From: Thalassovita mangrovi
GTDB taxonomy: Bacteria > Pseudomonadota > Alphaproteobacteria > Rhodobacterales > Rhodobacteraceae
DNA: 64,000 bases
Assembly: GCF_009857745.1 (NCBI RefSeq)
Contig: NZ_WWEN01000001.1
Location: 62,001-126,000 of the forward strand
Reading direction: 5' to 3'
Position numbers and translations under genes: made by a program
Part shown: piece by piece, positions 42,694 to 53,160 of the stretch
Numbering within the stretch: position 1 is the first letter of the stretch
Layout of the letters: each line of letters begins with the position of its first letter
The notes under the pieces: model-generated
Told to the model about the DNA's origin: nothing
The model's input: only the letters and a program-made list of their open reading frames with translations
The model's database searches: none

Positions 42694-44078
42694 GCCGAGC
42701 CGCAGCAATCGACGCCGTCACGGGGTATTTCGACGACGGGCGTTTTCAGGATGACCTCGCCGCGCTGGTCGCCATTCCGAGTGAAAGCCAGAACCCCGAC
42801 GCCGCACCCGAGCTGCGCCGCTATCTCGACGAGGCGATGGTGCCGCGGCTTGAACGGCTGGGCTTCGACTGGGAGATTTTCGAAAACCCGGTGCCGGGCG
42901 GCGGCCCGCTTCTGATCGGCGAGAGGCGCGAAGGCGACGGGGTGCCCACCGTGCTGACCTATGGCCACGGCGACGTGATCCGCGGCCAGGAAGGGATGTG
43001 GCGCGACGGGCTGGAACCCTTCCGCCTGATCGAAGAGGGTGAGCGGCTTTATGGCCGGGGCAGCGCCGACAATAAGGGCCAGCACCTGATCAACCTCTCC
43101 GCGCTCGAGGCGGTGATCGAGGTCGAGGGACGGCTGGGCTTCAACACCCGCATCGTCATCGAGATGAGCGAGGAAACCGGATCGCCCGGCCTGTCCGAAT
43201 TCTTCGCCGCGCAGAAGGACCGGTTGGTCGCCGATGTTCTGATCGCCTCGGACGGGCCGCGGCTGCAGCCGGAAACGCCCACCATGTTCATGGGATCGCG
43301 CGGCGGCATCACCTTCGATCTGGTGGTCGACCTGCGAGAGGGCGCGCATCATTCGGGCAACTGGGGCGGGCTCTTGGCCGATCCGGCGATGATCCTGGCG
43401 CAGGCGCTGTCGACGATCACCGACGCGCGCGGCCAGATCCGCATCCCCGAATGGCGCCCCGACAGCCTGACCGACAGCGTGCGCGCCGCGCTCGACGGGC
43501 TGCCGATCGAACCGGGCACCGACGGGCCGCAGATCGATCCCGACTGGGGCGAAGAGGGGCTGACCCCGGCCGAACGCGCCTATGGCTGGAACAGCTTCGC
43601 GATTCTGGCGATGAAAAGCGGCGTGCCCGAGGCACCGGTCAACGCCATCTCGGCCTCGGCCCGGGCGACCTGCCAATTGCGCTATGTCGTGGGCACCGAC
43701 CCGAAAGAGGTGCTGCCGTCGCTGCGACGCCATCTCGACGCGCACGGGTTCGAAAAGGTGAAGATCGTCGAGATGGAGCGCGGCTTCTTCGCTGCGACCC
43801 GGCTTGATCCCGGCCACCCCTGGGTGCGCTTCGTGCAGGCGTCGCTGGAAGACACGTCGGGCAAGCCGCCGCATGTGCTGCCCAACCTGGCCGGATCCTT
43901 GCCCAACGATGCCTTTGCCGACATCCTGGGCCTGCCCACGGTCTGGGTGCCGCATTCCTATCGCGGCTGTTCGCAGCACGCGCCGAACGAACATGTGCTG
44001 AAATCCGTCAGCCGCGATGCGCTGCGGGTGATGGCGGGGCTGTTTTGGGATATCGGCAACCGGACGGACCTGCCCTGA
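42690..44078 (+). CDS. M20-family metallopeptidase
   Basis: A 462-residue zinc-dependent peptidase/deacylase. Metal-site blocks are visible: LTYGHGDVIRGQ (first histidine and aspartate), YGRGSADNKGQHL (bridging aspartate), MSEETGSPGL (general base glutamates), ASDGPRL and the late histidine in PHSYRGCSQHAPNE. The lid domain (about 195-350) starts with GGITFDLVVDLREGAHHSGN. The ATG at 42690 overlaps the previous stop (ATGA) with AAGGAG upstream; the much longer frame from 42249 merely runs inside the transferase gene. As last gene of the operon it likely splits the dipeptide or amide left by the previous step. Confidence 0.93.
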   Translation: MSRAAAIDAVTGYFDDGRFQDDLAALVAIPSESQNPDAAPELRRYLDEAMVPRLERLGFDWEIFENPVPGGGPLLIGERREGDGVPTVLTYGHGDVIRGQEGMWRDGLEPFRLIEEGERLYGRGSADNKGQHLINLSALEAVIEVEGRLGFNTRIVIEMSEETGSPGLSEFFAAQKDRLVADVLIASDGPRLQPETPTMFMGSRGGITFDLVVDLREGAHHSGNWGGLLADPAMILAQALSTITDARGQIRIPEWRPDSLTDSVRAALDGLPIEPGTDGPQIDPDWGEEGLTPAERAYGWNSFAILAMKSGVPEAPVNAISASARATCQLRYVVGTDPKEVLPSLRRHLDAHGFEKVKIVEMERGFFAATRLDPGHPWVRFVQASLEDTSGKPPHVLPNLAGSLPNDAFADILGLPTVWVPHSYRGCSQHAPNEHVLKSVSRDALRVMAGLFWDIGNRTDLP

Positions 44079-44110
44079 TCTTCCCCCGCGCGGGGAACGG
44101 ATTTCACGTG

Positions 44111-44141
44111 AAAAAGGGCGCCCCCGCAAAGGGGCGCCCTT
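44111..44141 (-). terminator. Terminator between the peptidase and chemoreceptor genes
   Basis: Eleven-bp stem AAGGGCGCCCC / GGGGCGCCCTT (44114-44141) with loop CGCAAA; the minus strand continues into five T residues, so it serves the chemoreceptor gene and perhaps the convergent operon. Confidence 0.85.
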
Positions 44142-44167
44142 GATTATGGCTGTGCGGTGCGGGGGCG

Positions 44168-45889
44168 TTATTCGGCGGCGAACTTGTTCGCGGCCGGGGC
44201 CTTGGCCAGGTAGGCCCGCAACTGTTCGGCCATTTCGGGCGGCAATCCGTTCAGGTTGGGCATGCCGCCGCCGGCCTGTTTGCTGCGCAGCTTGAACCGG
44301 CCCAGCTGGCTCAGCATGTGATTGGCGCTCGACGACAATTCCTCGGCCCCTGCGGCCAGCGAGGTGGATTCGCTGTCCACCGTCGACGCGCTGGAGGAAA
44401 TTTCCGACACCGCGATATTGATATGCGCGATGGCCGAGCTTTGTTCGTCGGTCGCCTTGCTGATCTCGCTCACCAGCGACTGCACTTCCTCGAAGGAGTC
44501 CGCCAGCGTGTTCAGCGAATTGTCCATCGAGTCGGTGATCGCGACGCCCTCGGCGATGGCCTGGGTCGACTGGTCGATCAGGTCGGTGGTTTCCTTCGCT
44601 GCCTTGGCCGACCGCTGCGCCAGGGTGCGCACTTCCTGCGCCACCACGGCGAAGCCGCGGCCGTGGGTGCCCGCGCGGGCCGCCTCGACGGCGGCGTTCA
44701 GCGCCAGCAGGTTGGTCTGGAAGGCGATTTCGTCGATCACCTTGTTGATCGAGCTGATCGAACGGGCCGAGGTGTCGATCCCTTCCATCGCCTGTTTCAT
44801 GCTCGACATGGTGCTTCGGCTTTCCGAAACGGTCTGGTTGGCGCCGACCGCCACCGTTTTCGCCCGGCCCGCGGCCGAGGAAGTGGCGCGCACCTGGCTT
44901 TCGGTCTCATCGAAGCTCGACGAAATCTGGTCGATCGCGCTGGAGCTCTGCTGCGCCCCGGTGGACAGGGTCGAGGAAGTCCTGGAAACTGCCTCTGCGG
45001 CTTTGGTGATTTCGTTGATCTGGGTCTTCAGATCGCCCACCAGGTCGCTCAGATCGCCGAACGTATGGTCGAAGGACGTCATGACGTCGCGATATTCGCC
45101 GTCGAAATCATCCAGGTTGATGGTCAGCGATAGATCGCCCTGCTGGATCGCCTGCGAGGCGCGCAGGATTTCCCCGTTCATCTTGCGGAACGCGGTGCGC
45201 ACCTGTTCGATGCTGTCGTTCACAAATACCTTTTCGCCCGGAAAGCGTTCAAGCTCATAGTCGAATTCGCCCTTGGCAAAGGCCTGAACCGCCGCAATGG
45301 CGCGTTTCTTCACATGGATGTGGTCGCGCACCATATCATTGACCGCCTTGGCGACTTCCTGCAAATCGCTGGGGAATTGGTTGGCATCGACGAAGACGCT
45401 GATCTCGCCGGCATCATGGGCCTGACCCATCGCCTTGATTTCGGCCAGGAAGCGTTCCAGGTCGCTTTTGGCCTGCAATTCGCTGGTGCGGTCGCGCCAT
45501 TGGACGACGATCGCGTCCAGGGCACCGCCCTCTTCGAATTTGGCGATGGCGTGGAAGCCCAGATAGGTCTGGCCGATCTTGAAATTGCCGTCATGCGACG
45601 ACGTCAGGCGGCTGATGATGTCGCGCTGATAGGCCGGGTTCTTGTGAAACACGTCGATGGTTTGGCCGACGATGTTGCGGGCTTCGAAATGCGGCAGGTC
45701 CGACTGGATATCCTGTTCCAGCCGTTCGAACATATTATACCCTTCGGAGTTGACGTAGCGGATGACCAGATCCTTGTCGCACACCATAATCGGGCAGCTG
45801 AGATACTCATAAGCGGTGTAGATGGATTGCTCGGACAGATCGTCGTTATCCTGAGCAAGCGATAAATCTTTGGAAGTGTTTGCAGCCAT
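44168..45889 (-). CDS. Soluble methyl-accepting chemotaxis protein with PAS domain
   Basis: A 573-residue chemoreceptor with no membrane segment. It has an N-terminal PAS domain (about 25-135: [20 protein letters not shown] then [16 protein letters not shown] at the end), HAMP-like helices (about 185-270) and a C-terminal signalling domain whose hairpin tip reads [20 protein letters not shown] then [20 protein letters not shown]. It would cluster in the cytoplasm or at the pole and control CheA. The tail (after about 530) is a flexible linker ending [10 protein letters not shown] with no canonical CheR-binding pentapeptide. The PAS may bind a redox cofactor or small molecule; this is not shown. 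Confidence 0.94.
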   Translation of the reverse strand: MAANTSKDLSLAQDNDDLSEQSIYTAYEYLSCPIMVCDKDLVIRYVNSEGYNMFERLEQDIQSDLPHFEARNIVGQTIDVFHKNPAYQRDIISRLTSSHDGNFKIGQTYLGFHAIAKFEEGGALDAIVVQWRDRTSELQAKSDLERFLAEIKAMGQAHDAGEISVFVDANQFPSDLQEVAKAVNDMVRDHIHVKKRAIAAVQAFAKGEFDYELERFPGEKVFVNDSIEQVRTAFRKMNGEILRASQAIQQGDLSLTINLDDFDGEYRDVMTSFDHTFGDLSDLVGDLKTQINEITKAAEAVSRTSSTLSTGAQQSSSAIDQISSSFDETESQVRATSSAAGRAKTVAVGANQTVSESRSTMSSMKQAMEGIDTSARSISSINKVIDEIAFQTNLLALNAAVEAARAGTHGRGFAVVAQEVRTLAQRSAKAAKETTDLIDQSTQAIAEGVAITDSMDNSLNTLADSFEEVQSLVSEISKATDEQSSAIAHINIAVSEISSSASTVDSESTSLAAGAEELSSSANHMLSQLGRFKLRSKQAGGGMPNLNGLPPEMAEQLRAYLAKAPAANKFAAE

Positions 45890-46383
45890 ACTCGCATTTC
45901 TCGTTTATCTAATTTCACAAGATCACCCGGGAGGGCGGTCTGATACGTCAAACGGCGCTGTCAGGGCTGTTTTTAACCCCCAAAAAGTCGCACCTGGGTT
46001 GAATTCGGTGAATGGAATGTGAGTAAGCTGCGGTAGTGGAAGATGCCGGCATTCTACCACCGATTAAAAAATACATCTGGCACTGCTTTTTTTTAAGGGC
46101 GCGGGAGTCTCGGGGCCGATTTGTGCGTCGGTGATGTGCTTGAAAACCTTTGAAGTTAGACACAAATTCTACCGCCGAATGACATTCGCCCGATGCCGAC
46201 GAAAGAGAGGTGTCTGGCCGAAAGATATTTCATGCCTGTAATTTCTTGCAGCGTCGCGAAAGGTGACGCTACGGCAGGGTTCGGAAAAGAAAAACGCCGG
46301 TATTTGGCGCCGCTTTACGTCGGGGCGTGGACTTAGCGCGGCCGATGGTCTATCGGGGGCGCAAATTCACCGGGGATAGTCAC
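45890..46383. other. Intergenic region between chemoreceptor and purM
   Basis: About 490 bases without a gene. It must contain the divergent promoters of both neighbours. A dyad of about 32 bases around a GCCGGC centre (46031-46062) and a T-tract at 46087-46096 are the only structures seen; no clear sigma-54 or sigma-28 site was found. Confidence 0.5.
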
Positions 46384-47433
46384 ATGAGCCAAGGTAAGAA
46401 CGGCCTGACCTATGCGGATGCGGGCGTTGATATCGATGCAGGAAACGAACTGGTCGAGCGGATCAAGCCCGCCGCCAAGCGCACGTCGCGATCGGGCGTG
46501 ATGGCGGGGCTGGGCGGCTTCGGCGCGCTGTTCGATCTGAAGGATGCGGGCTACAGCGACCCGATCCTGGTCGGCGCCACCGACGGGGTGGGCACCAAGC
46601 TGCGCATCGCCATCGATACCGGCAATGTCGATACGATCGGCATCGACCTGGTCGCCATGTGCGTCAACGATCTGGTCTGCCAAGGGGCGGAACCGCTGTT
46701 CTTCCTCGACTACTTCGCGACCGGCAAGCTGGAACTCGACAGCGCCGCGCGGATCATCGAAGGCATCGCCGAAGGCTGCGCCCAATCGGGTTGCGCGCTG
46801 ATCGGTGGCGAAACCGCCGAGATGCCGGGCATGTACAGCGAAGGCGATTTCGACCTGGCCGGTTTCGCGGTCGGTGCGATGGAACGTGGGCAGGACCTGC
46901 CCAAGGGCGTGAAAACCGGCGACGTGCTGCTGGGTCTGGGATCGAACGGGGTGCATTCGAACGGCTATTCGCTGGTGCGCAAGCTGGTCGAGGTGTCCGG
47001 GCTGGGCTGGGACGCCGATTGCCCGTGGAACGCCGACATTACCCTGGGCGAGGCGCTGCTGGCGCCGACCCGGCTTTACGTCAAGCAGGTGCTGGAAGCG
47101 GTCCGCGCGGGCGGCGTGCATGCGCTGGCCCACATCACCGGCGGCGGCCTGACCGAAAACCTGCCGCGGGTTCTGCCCGAAGGCGCCGGCGCGACCATCG
47201 ACCTGGATGCCTGGGATCTGCCGCCGGTGTTCAAATGGCTGGCCGAAACCGGCGGCATGGAACAGGGCGAACTGCTGAAGACCTTCAACTGCGGCATCGG
47301 CATGATCGTCGTCTGCGACGCCGCCGAAGCCGATGCGGTGACCGCGCTGCTGACGGCGGCGGGCGAAACCGTGTCCCGCCTGGGCGAGATCGAGGCGGGC
47401 GAGGGCGTGCGTTACACCGGGGCGCTGCTGTGA
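46384..47433 (+). CDS. purM: Phosphoribosylformylglycinamidine cyclo-ligase
   Basis: Fifth step of purine synthesis: ATP-dependent closure of FGAM to AIR. The 349-residue protein has the PurM start ([20 protein letters not shown]), [14 protein letters not shown] (about 64-77), [20 protein letters not shown] and [13 protein letters not shown]. The ATG at 46384 follows GGGGAT; the frame extension to 46327 is not conserved-looking. purN starts within its stop codon. Confidence 0.97.
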   Translation: MSQGKNGLTYADAGVDIDAGNELVERIKPAAKRTSRSGVMAGLGGFGALFDLKDAGYSDPILVGATDGVGTKLRIAIDTGNVDTIGIDLVAMCVNDLVCQGAEPLFFLDYFATGKLELDSAARIIEGIAEGCAQSGCALIGGETAEMPGMYSEGDFDLAGFAVGAMERGQDLPKGVKTGDVLLGLGSNGVHSNGYSLVRKLVEVSGLGWDADCPWNADITLGEALLAPTRLYVKQVLEAVRAGGVHALAHITGGGLTENLPRVLPEGAGATIDLDAWDLPPVFKWLAETGGMEQGELLKTFNCGIGMIVVCDAAEADAVTALLTAAGETVSRLGEIEAGEGVRYTGALL

Positions 47434-48023
47434 CCAAGAAGGTCGCGATCCTGATCTCGGGCGGCGGTTCGAACATGGTGAAGCTGGTCGAAAGCATGGT
47501 GGGCGATCACCCGGCGCGGCCGGTGCTGGTCGGATCGAACGATCCGCAGGCGGGCGGGCTGAAAAAGGCGGCCGAGATGGGCGTGCCCACCTTCGCCGTC
47601 GATCACCGCCCCTTCAAGGGCGACCGCGAAGGCTTCGAGGCGGAACTGAACGCCAAGCTGGAAGCGGCCGACCCCGACATCATCTGCCTTGCGGGCTTCA
47701 TGCGGGTGCTGACCGAAAGCTTCGTGCGCAAATGGGAAGGGCGGATGCTGAACATCCACCCCTCGCTTTTGCCCAAATACAAGGGGCTGCACACCCATCA
47801 GCGCGCGCTTGAGGCGGGCGACAAAGAGGCCGGCTGCACCGTGCACATGGTGACGCCGGCGCTGGACGACGGGCCGATCCTGGGCCAGGCGCGGGTTCCG
47901 GTACAGCCGGACGACACGCCCGAAACCCTGGCCGCGCGGGTCCTGGTGCAGGAACACAGGCTCTACCCGGCGGTGCTGGAACGCTTCGCCCAGGGCAAAA
48001 CCGACCCGGTCTATCTAGATTGA
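47430..48023 (+). CDS. purN: Phosphoribosylglycinamide formyltransferase
   Basis: Third step of purine synthesis: formyl transfer from 10-formyl-THF to GAR. The 197-residue protein begins [20 protein letters not shown] (phosphate loop) and contains the active-site block [20 protein letters not shown] (N, H) and the aspartate in TPALDDGPI. It starts with GTG at 47430 overlapping the purM stop (GTGA), so the pair is translationally coupled. Confidence 0.96.
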   Translation: MTKKVAILISGGGSNMVKLVESMVGDHPARPVLVGSNDPQAGGLKKAAEMGVPTFAVDHRPFKGDREGFEAELNAKLEAADPDIICLAGFMRVLTESFVRKWEGRMLNIHPSLLPKYKGLHTHQRALEAGDKEAGCTVHMVTPALDDGPILGQARVPVQPDDTPETLAARVLVQEHRLYPAVLERFAQGKTDPVYLD

Positions 48024-48132
48024 CGGCAATGCAGGCCGGGTATGCTTTGCATCCCCGGCGCAATCGCGTATGTCTGGGCGACAGGCCGCATACCGTGCCA
48101 CACCGAAACAAGATCACGAATCCAAGGCGCCG

Positions 48133-49290
48133 ATGAAGACACTCACCACGACCGAAGAGCTCGCCCGTTTCTGCGAAGAAGCACGCAAACACGATTACGT
48201 CACGGTCGATACCGAGTTCCTGCGCGAACGAACCTATTATTCCAAGCTCTGCCTGGTGCAGCTGGCAATGCCCGGCGATACCGACGACACCGCCGTTCTG
48301 GTCGATCCGCTGGCCAAGGACATGTCGCTGGACCCGATGATGGACCTGTTCCGCGACACTTCGGTGGTCAAGGTGTTCCACGCGGCGCGGCAGGATTTGG
48401 AAATCTTCTTCGTCGAAAATCAGGTGTTTCCCGAACCGCTGTTCGACACCCAGGTGGCGGCGATGGTCTGCGGCTTCGGCGAACAGGTCGGCTATGAGAC
48501 GCTGGTGCGCAAGGTGGCCAAGCAAAGCCTCGACAAGACCTCGCGCTTCACCGACTGGTCGCGCCGCCCGCTGACCGAGGCGCAGAAGAAATACGCGCTG
48601 GCCGACGTGACCCATCTGCGGGAGATTTATGAATATCTTGCCGCCCAGCTGGACAAGACCGGGCGGGCCAAATGGGTGCAGGAAGAACTGCGCATCCTGA
48701 CCGATCCCGAGACCTATATCATTCAGCCCTCGGAAGCCTGGAAGCGGGTCAAGACCCGTACCAACAGCGGCAAGTTCCTGGCGGTGGTGCGCGAACTGGC
48801 GCGGTTCCGCGAAGGCTATGCGCAATCGCGCAACGTGCCGCGAAGCCGCGTGTTCAAGGACGACGCGCTGGTCGAGCTGGCCTCGACCAAGCCCACCTCG
48901 ATGACCGATCTGGGCCGCTCGCGGCTGCTGCTGCGCGAGGCTCGCAAGGGCGAGATCGCCGACGGTATCCTGGCGGCGGTCCAGGCCGGGACCGAATGCC
49001 CGCCCGAGGATTACCCGAAGCCGGACCTCAGCCGCGACAAGCTGCAGGTGAACCCGGCGCTGGCCGACCTGCTGCGGGTGCTGCTGAAGGCCAAGACCGA
49101 AAGCGCCGGCGTGGCGTCGAAGCTGATCGCGCCGGCGGCCGATCTGGATGCGATCGCGGCCGGGTTGCGCGACGTGCCGGCGCTGAGCGGCTGGCGCCGG
49201 GAAGTGTTCGGCGAAGACGCGCTACGCCTGTGCAACGGCGACATCGCGCTGGCGGCGAAGGGCAAATCGGTAAAGATCGTCGAATTGTGA
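48133..49290 (+). CDS. rnd: Ribonuclease D
   Basis: A 385-residue 3'-5' exoribonuclease for tRNA and structured RNA 3' ends. The DEDD exonuclease domain is complete: VDTEFLRERTYY (first D and E), VKVFHAARQDLEIFF (second D) and the KKYALADVTHLREIYEYL motif (Y and final D). An HRDC domain follows (about 210-290, NSGKFLAVVRELARFREGYA) and a second helical module. The ATG at 48133 has AAGG upstream; the frame extends to 48070 without support. Confidence 0.95.
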   Translation: MKTLTTTEELARFCEEARKHDYVTVDTEFLRERTYYSKLCLVQLAMPGDTDDTAVLVDPLAKDMSLDPMMDLFRDTSVVKVFHAARQDLEIFFVENQVFPEPLFDTQVAAMVCGFGEQVGYETLVRKVAKQSLDKTSRFTDWSRRPLTEAQKKYALADVTHLREIYEYLAAQLDKTGRAKWVQEELRILTDPETYIIQPSEAWKRVKTRTNSGKFLAVVRELARFREGYAQSRNVPRSRVFKDDALVELASTKPTSMTDLGRSRLLLREARKGEIADGILAAVQAGTECPPEDYPKPDLSRDKLQVNPALADLLRVLLKAKTESAGVASKLIAPAADLDAIAAGLRDVPALSGWRREVFGEDALRLCNGDIALAAKGKSVKIVEL

Positions 49291-49303
49291 GAGCGCGCCG
49301 TGC

Positions 49304-49795
49304 TCAGCGGCGGCTCGACCGGGCGTTGCGGGCACCCAGCACCCTGATTTCGCGCACCCCGGCCAGATCCTGATCGGTCACGAAGACGGCAGCGGTCAGC
49401 GTGCGGCTTCTTTCCGTTCCCACCGCGTTGTAGGGCACGCTCAGCGCGCGCAGCTCGTAGCTCAGAACCCCGCCCACCGGCGCGCCGTCGTTCAGCGGCA
49501 TCAGCCTGACCTCATAGGGGCCTTGCTGATCGGCCAACCCGGTCACCCGCGCGATCGCGCCGCCGGGCACCCGTTCGATGGTCAGATCGCGAATCTCGCC
49601 GACCAGGGTGCCCTGATAGCTGGTGTCGCGCTTCAACAGGCGGTTTTTTCTCGGGATCAGCGGGTTCGCGTCCGTGGCGCTGGCGACAGGCACCGCCTGG
49701 CTGCGTCCGAACCAGTTCTTCGGATTGAGACGGGAAGTACCGCAGCCGCTCAGAACGACCGCCGAGATCAAAAGGACCGAAAGGGATTTCTGCAT
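49304..49795 (-). CDS. Uncharacterised lipoprotein
   Basis: A 163-residue lipoprotein precursor: signal peptide MQKSLSVLLISAVVLSGCGT with lipobox VLSGC (cysteine at 18). The mature part has a linker with NPLIPRKN and a beta-rich domain (about 60-150). No family name is recognised, though the layout is common in Rhodobacterales between rnd and sufE. It is convergent with rnd (13-base gap) and divergent from sufE. Confidence 0.85.
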   Translation of the reverse strand: MQKSLSVLLISAVVLSGCGTSRLNPKNWFGRSQAVPVASATDANPLIPRKNRLLKRDTSYQGTLVGEIRDLTIERVPGGAIARVTGLADQQGPYEVRLMPLNDGAPVGGVLSYELRALSVPYNAVGTERSRTLTAAVFVTDQDLAGVREIRVLGARNARSSRR

Positions 49796-49920
49796 CGTCT
49801 CGCCTCATCTGCTTTGCCAACGGGTTACCTCATCCGGGCGGGCTTGAAAAGACGCTTGCGGGGCTGGACCTTTGCCAGCGGCGCGCATAACTGAAAAGGA
49901 CGCAAGGAAAGGACCCCGAA

Positions 49921-50334
49921 ATGGCCCGTGACGCCTTTGAAGAGATTGTCGAGGATTTCGAATTCCTGGAAGACTGGGAAGACCGCTATCGCCACGTGAT
50001 CGAACTGGGCAAGGCGATGGAGCCGCTCGACGAGGCGCTGAAAGTCCCCGCCACCAAGGTCGAGGGCTGCGCCAGCCAGGTCTGGCTGCATCCGAAGATC
50101 GCGGGCGGCATCCTGGAATTCGACGGCGACAGCGACGCGATGATCGTGCGCGGGCTGATCGCCGTGCTGCGGGCGCTTTACAACGGCACCCCGGTGGGTG
50201 AGGTGGCGTCGATCGACGCACAGGCCGAGTTGGCGCGGCTGGGGCTGCACGATCACCTGTCGGCGCAGCGTTCGAACGGGGTGCGCGCGATGATCGAGCG
50301 GATTCGCCTGGTGGCGGCTGAGGCGGCGGCGTGA
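49921..50334 (+). CDS. sufE: SufE-type sulfur acceptor protein
   Basis: A 137-residue partner of the cysteine desulfurase SufS in Fe-S cluster assembly. The active-site cysteine is C50 in KVEGCASQVWLHPKI, the SufE signature. Other family blocks are EDRYRHVIELGKAMEPLDE and VRGLIAVLRALYNGTPV. It stands alone, away from a suf operon. An array of hairpins follows directly downstream. Confidence 0.95.
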   Translation: MARDAFEEIVEDFEFLEDWEDRYRHVIELGKAMEPLDEALKVPATKVEGCASQVWLHPKIAGGILEFDGDSDAMIVRGLIAVLRALYNGTPVGEVASIDAQAELARLGLHDHLSAQRSNGVRAMIERIRLVAAEAAA

Positions 50335-50343
50335 CCTGATTGT

Positions 50344-50433
50344 GTGGCTGCGCCACGCAGGTTTAGCTTCGCCCAAGGGCGAAGCGGTGTGGGGGCGCTG
50401 CCCCCGACGTTGAAAATCTTTGGATTTTCAACG
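50344..50433. repeat. Array of four consecutive hairpins (REP-like intergenic element)
   Basis: Four perfect inverted repeats follow each other: GTGGC/GCCAC (50344-50356), GCTTCGCCC/GGGCGAAGC (50366-50385), GGGGGC/GCCCCC (50391-50405) and CGTTGAAAATC/GATTTTCAACG with loop TTTG (50408-50433). The following CCTCCCCCGGGATATTTGG is a sequence I recall seeing repeatedly between genes in Rhodobacterales. It probably ends transcription from both sides. Confidence 0.7.
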
Positions 50434-50465
50434 CCTCCCCCGGGATATTTGGGAACAGAAGAAGA

Positions 50466-51104
50466 TTAGGCGCGTTTCGCGAGTTCCGCGGCCAGATCGC
50501 CGTAGCCGGTGAAGCGGCGCTCGTAGGCGAGGCCAAGGCGGGCGGCGCAGGTTTCGGCCTTGGCGCTGAGCGCGGGGTCGTCGGTCTGGGCCAGGTAGAC
50601 CAGTTTGGTGTAATGGCCGAAATACATGTCGCGCAGATCGGGGTGGCGGTCGAGCCCGAGCGGGTGCCAGACGAAAGCGTCGAATTGCCGGGTCAGGAAA
50701 TCGGTGAGGAAGAAGGCGGTGAGATCGTCCTCGGCGCGTTCCGCGAAGGCGGCGTTGCCGGTGAAGAAGCTGTAGCAATGGGGGCCGGGGATCATGTCGA
50801 TCCCTTCCTCCGCGCAGAGCCGTTCCAGCGCGCCGCCGGTGCCGCAATCGGCATAGACCAGGAACAGGCGGTCGTAATTTTCGCGGTGCTTTTCGATCGC
50901 GGCGCGGGCGGCGGCGGGGATTTTTTCGGGGTGGTTGTGCAGGATGGCGGGCAGGCAGGCCAGGTCCATGTGATCCCAGCCGTTGAGCGCCTTCAGCGCC
51001 AGGATTTCGCGCGCCAGTGCACCGCAGGCGATCAAGAGCACGCGGCCGCGCCCCTGCGGGGCGAGGCCGGTTTCGGTCAGGGTATCGTCGTCGGGCTGTG
51101 CCAT
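50466..51104 (-). CDS. DUF1638 protein
   Basis: A 212-residue soluble protein of the DUF1638 type: GRVLLIACGALAREILALKA near the start, YADCGTGGALERLCAEEGID, then GPHCYSFFTGNAAFAER and DTDDPAL-like end region (LAQTDDPALSAKAETCAARL). Several conserved cysteines suggest metal or cofactor handling. It starts 19 bases after the corrinoid protein gene and is cotranscribed with it. DUF1638 proteins commonly lie beside corrinoid methyltransferase genes; the exact job is not established. Confidence 0.85.
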   Translation of the reverse strand: MAQPDDDTLTETGLAPQGRGRVLLIACGALAREILALKALNGWDHMDLACLPAILHNHPEKIPAAARAAIEKHRENYDRLFLVYADCGTGGALERLCAEEGIDMIPGPHCYSFFTGNAAFAERAEDDLTAFFLTDFLTRQFDAFVWHPLGLDRHPDLRDMYFGHYTKLVYLAQTDDPALSAKAETCAARLGLAYERRFTGYGDLAAELAKRA

Positions 51105-51123
51105 CGCGGGGCGCGGGGGCAGG

Positions 51124-51825
<702 letters not shown>

Positions 51826-51988
51826 GGCGCGTTTCCTTGGGTTGGTTCGGCCGTTCTTGTCGCGGGCCGAAACTGTCATTCCTCTGTCAGCTTTGGGAAA
51901 AAACCGGTTTGGCGACTAGGCGGATTGCGACAGGACGCAGACCGCAACCGACCTGAGCGGTGAATTCGGCGTGAAAATCGCGCGCGTC

Positions 51989-52018
51989 TTGCCTGATGTT
52001 CCTGAAATGTTCTATATT
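51989..52018 (+). promoter_or_regulatory. Sigma-70-like promoter giving a possibly leaderless transcript
   Basis: TTGCCT (51989-51994) and TATATT (52013-52018) with 18-base spacing. The predicted start (about 52025) coincides with the ATG at 52024, and no ribosome-binding site is visible. Confidence 0.4.
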
Positions 52019-52023
52019 GAGCC

Positions 52024-53115
52024 ATGCCCCATTCCGCCAAGATCCCCGTCGATTCAGAACGCCGCCGCGGTCGCGGCGCGGCCAGCAACGATGTGGGCCG
52101 GTTCGAGCGGTTCGAGCGCGAACCCTTCGACGATGGCTGGGACGCGGACGACCCTTTGCCGGTGCTGAAGACCGAGGTGAGGATCGAGCAGCCGCGCAGC
52201 ATGATCACCTATAACCGCTCGCCCGATCTGCCCTTCGACCGCTCGATCAACCCTTACCGGGGCTGCGAACATGGATGCATCTATTGTTTCGCCCGGCCGA
52301 GCCACGCCTATCTGGGCCTGTCGCCGGGGCTGGATTTCGAAACCCGTCTGGTGGCGCGGCCCGATGCGGCGGCGGTGCTGGCGCGGGAATTGCGGCGCAA
52401 GTCCTACAAGGTGGCGCCGCTGGCGATCGGCACCAACACCGATCCCTATCAGCCGGTGGAACGGGATATGGGGATCACGCGCGCCTGCCTGCAGGTGCTG
52501 CGCGACTTCCGCCATCCGGTGGCCATCGTCACCAAGGGCACGCTGATCGAGCGCGACCTCGATATCCTTGGCGACATGGCGCGCGACGGGCTGGTGCGGG
52601 TGGGGGTGTCGGTGACGACGCTGGATGCGGGGCTGTCGCGGCGGATGGAACCGCGGGTGCCGAGCCCGAAACGGCGGCTGGCGGTGATCCGGCGGCTGGC
52701 GGATGCCGGGGTTCCGGTGCGGCTTATGGCGTCGCCCATCGTGCCGGGGTTGAGCGATCACGAGATCGAGGCGTTGTTGCAGGCGGGCAGGGAGGCCGGG
52801 GCGGAGGCGGCGAGCTGGATCATGCTGCGGCTGCCGCGCGAGGTGTCGCCCTTGTTCCAGCAATGGCTGGCCGAGCATTACCCGGACCGGGCGGCGCGGG
52901 TGATGGCGCGGCTGCGCGAGATGCATGGCGGCAAGGACTATGATGCGGCCTGGGGGCGGCGGATGCGGGGCGAGGGGGTCTATGCCAGGATGATCGCCAA
53001 GCGCTTCGAGATAGCGGCGAAGCGTCTGGGGCTGGACCGCAGGCAGCCGAAGCTACGCTGCGATCTGTTCCGGGTGCCGCTTGGCCCAGGGGACCAGATG
53101 GAGCTGTTCGGGTGA
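52024..53115 (+). CDS. Radical SAM protein (PA0069-like)
   Basis: A 363-residue radical SAM enzyme with the cluster motif CEHGCIYCFA (CxxxCxxC) at about residues 80-89, just after the family-typical SINPYRGCEHGC, and AIGTNTDPYQPVERDMGITR downstream. The family (Rv2578c/PA0069-like, some annotated as SplB-related) has unknown substrates. It lies between the corrinoid protein and the homocysteine methyltransferase genes but on the opposite strand. The start has no ribosome-binding site, and the promoter ends at the ATG. Confidence 0.92.
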   Translation: MPHSAKIPVDSERRRGRGAASNDVGRFERFEREPFDDGWDADDPLPVLKTEVRIEQPRSMITYNRSPDLPFDRSINPYRGCEHGCIYCFARPSHAYLGLSPGLDFETRLVARPDAAAVLARELRRKSYKVAPLAIGTNTDPYQPVERDMGITRACLQVLRDFRHPVAIVTKGTLIERDLDILGDMARDGLVRVGVSVTTLDAGLSRRMEPRVPSPKRRLAVIRRLADAGVPVRLMASPIVPGLSDHEIEALLQAGREAGAEAASWIMLRLPREVSPLFQQWLAEHYPDRAARVMARLREMHGGKDYDAAWGRRMRGEGVYARMIAKRFEIAAKRLGLDRRQPKLRCDLFRVPLGPGDQMELFG

Positions 53116-53160
53116 GAGCCGGGCAGGGGGCTCGCCTCTCCCTGTCGGGCGAGGCTCGCC

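Noticed and set aside
42249-44078. 609-residue version of the M20 peptidase
   Set aside because: The extra N-terminal residues lie within the gamma-glutamyltransferase gene and are arginine/glycine-rich; the ATG at 42690 with AAGGAG gives a normal-length enzyme.
46087-46107. Sigma-54 site between the chemoreceptor gene and purM
   Set aside because: TGGCACT at 46079-46085 is followed by a T-tract without a GC element at the right spacing.
46659-48023. 454-codon frame covering purM in another frame and purN
   Set aside because: Only the part from the GTG at 47430 resembles a protein family (PurN); the upstream portion is a shadow of purM.
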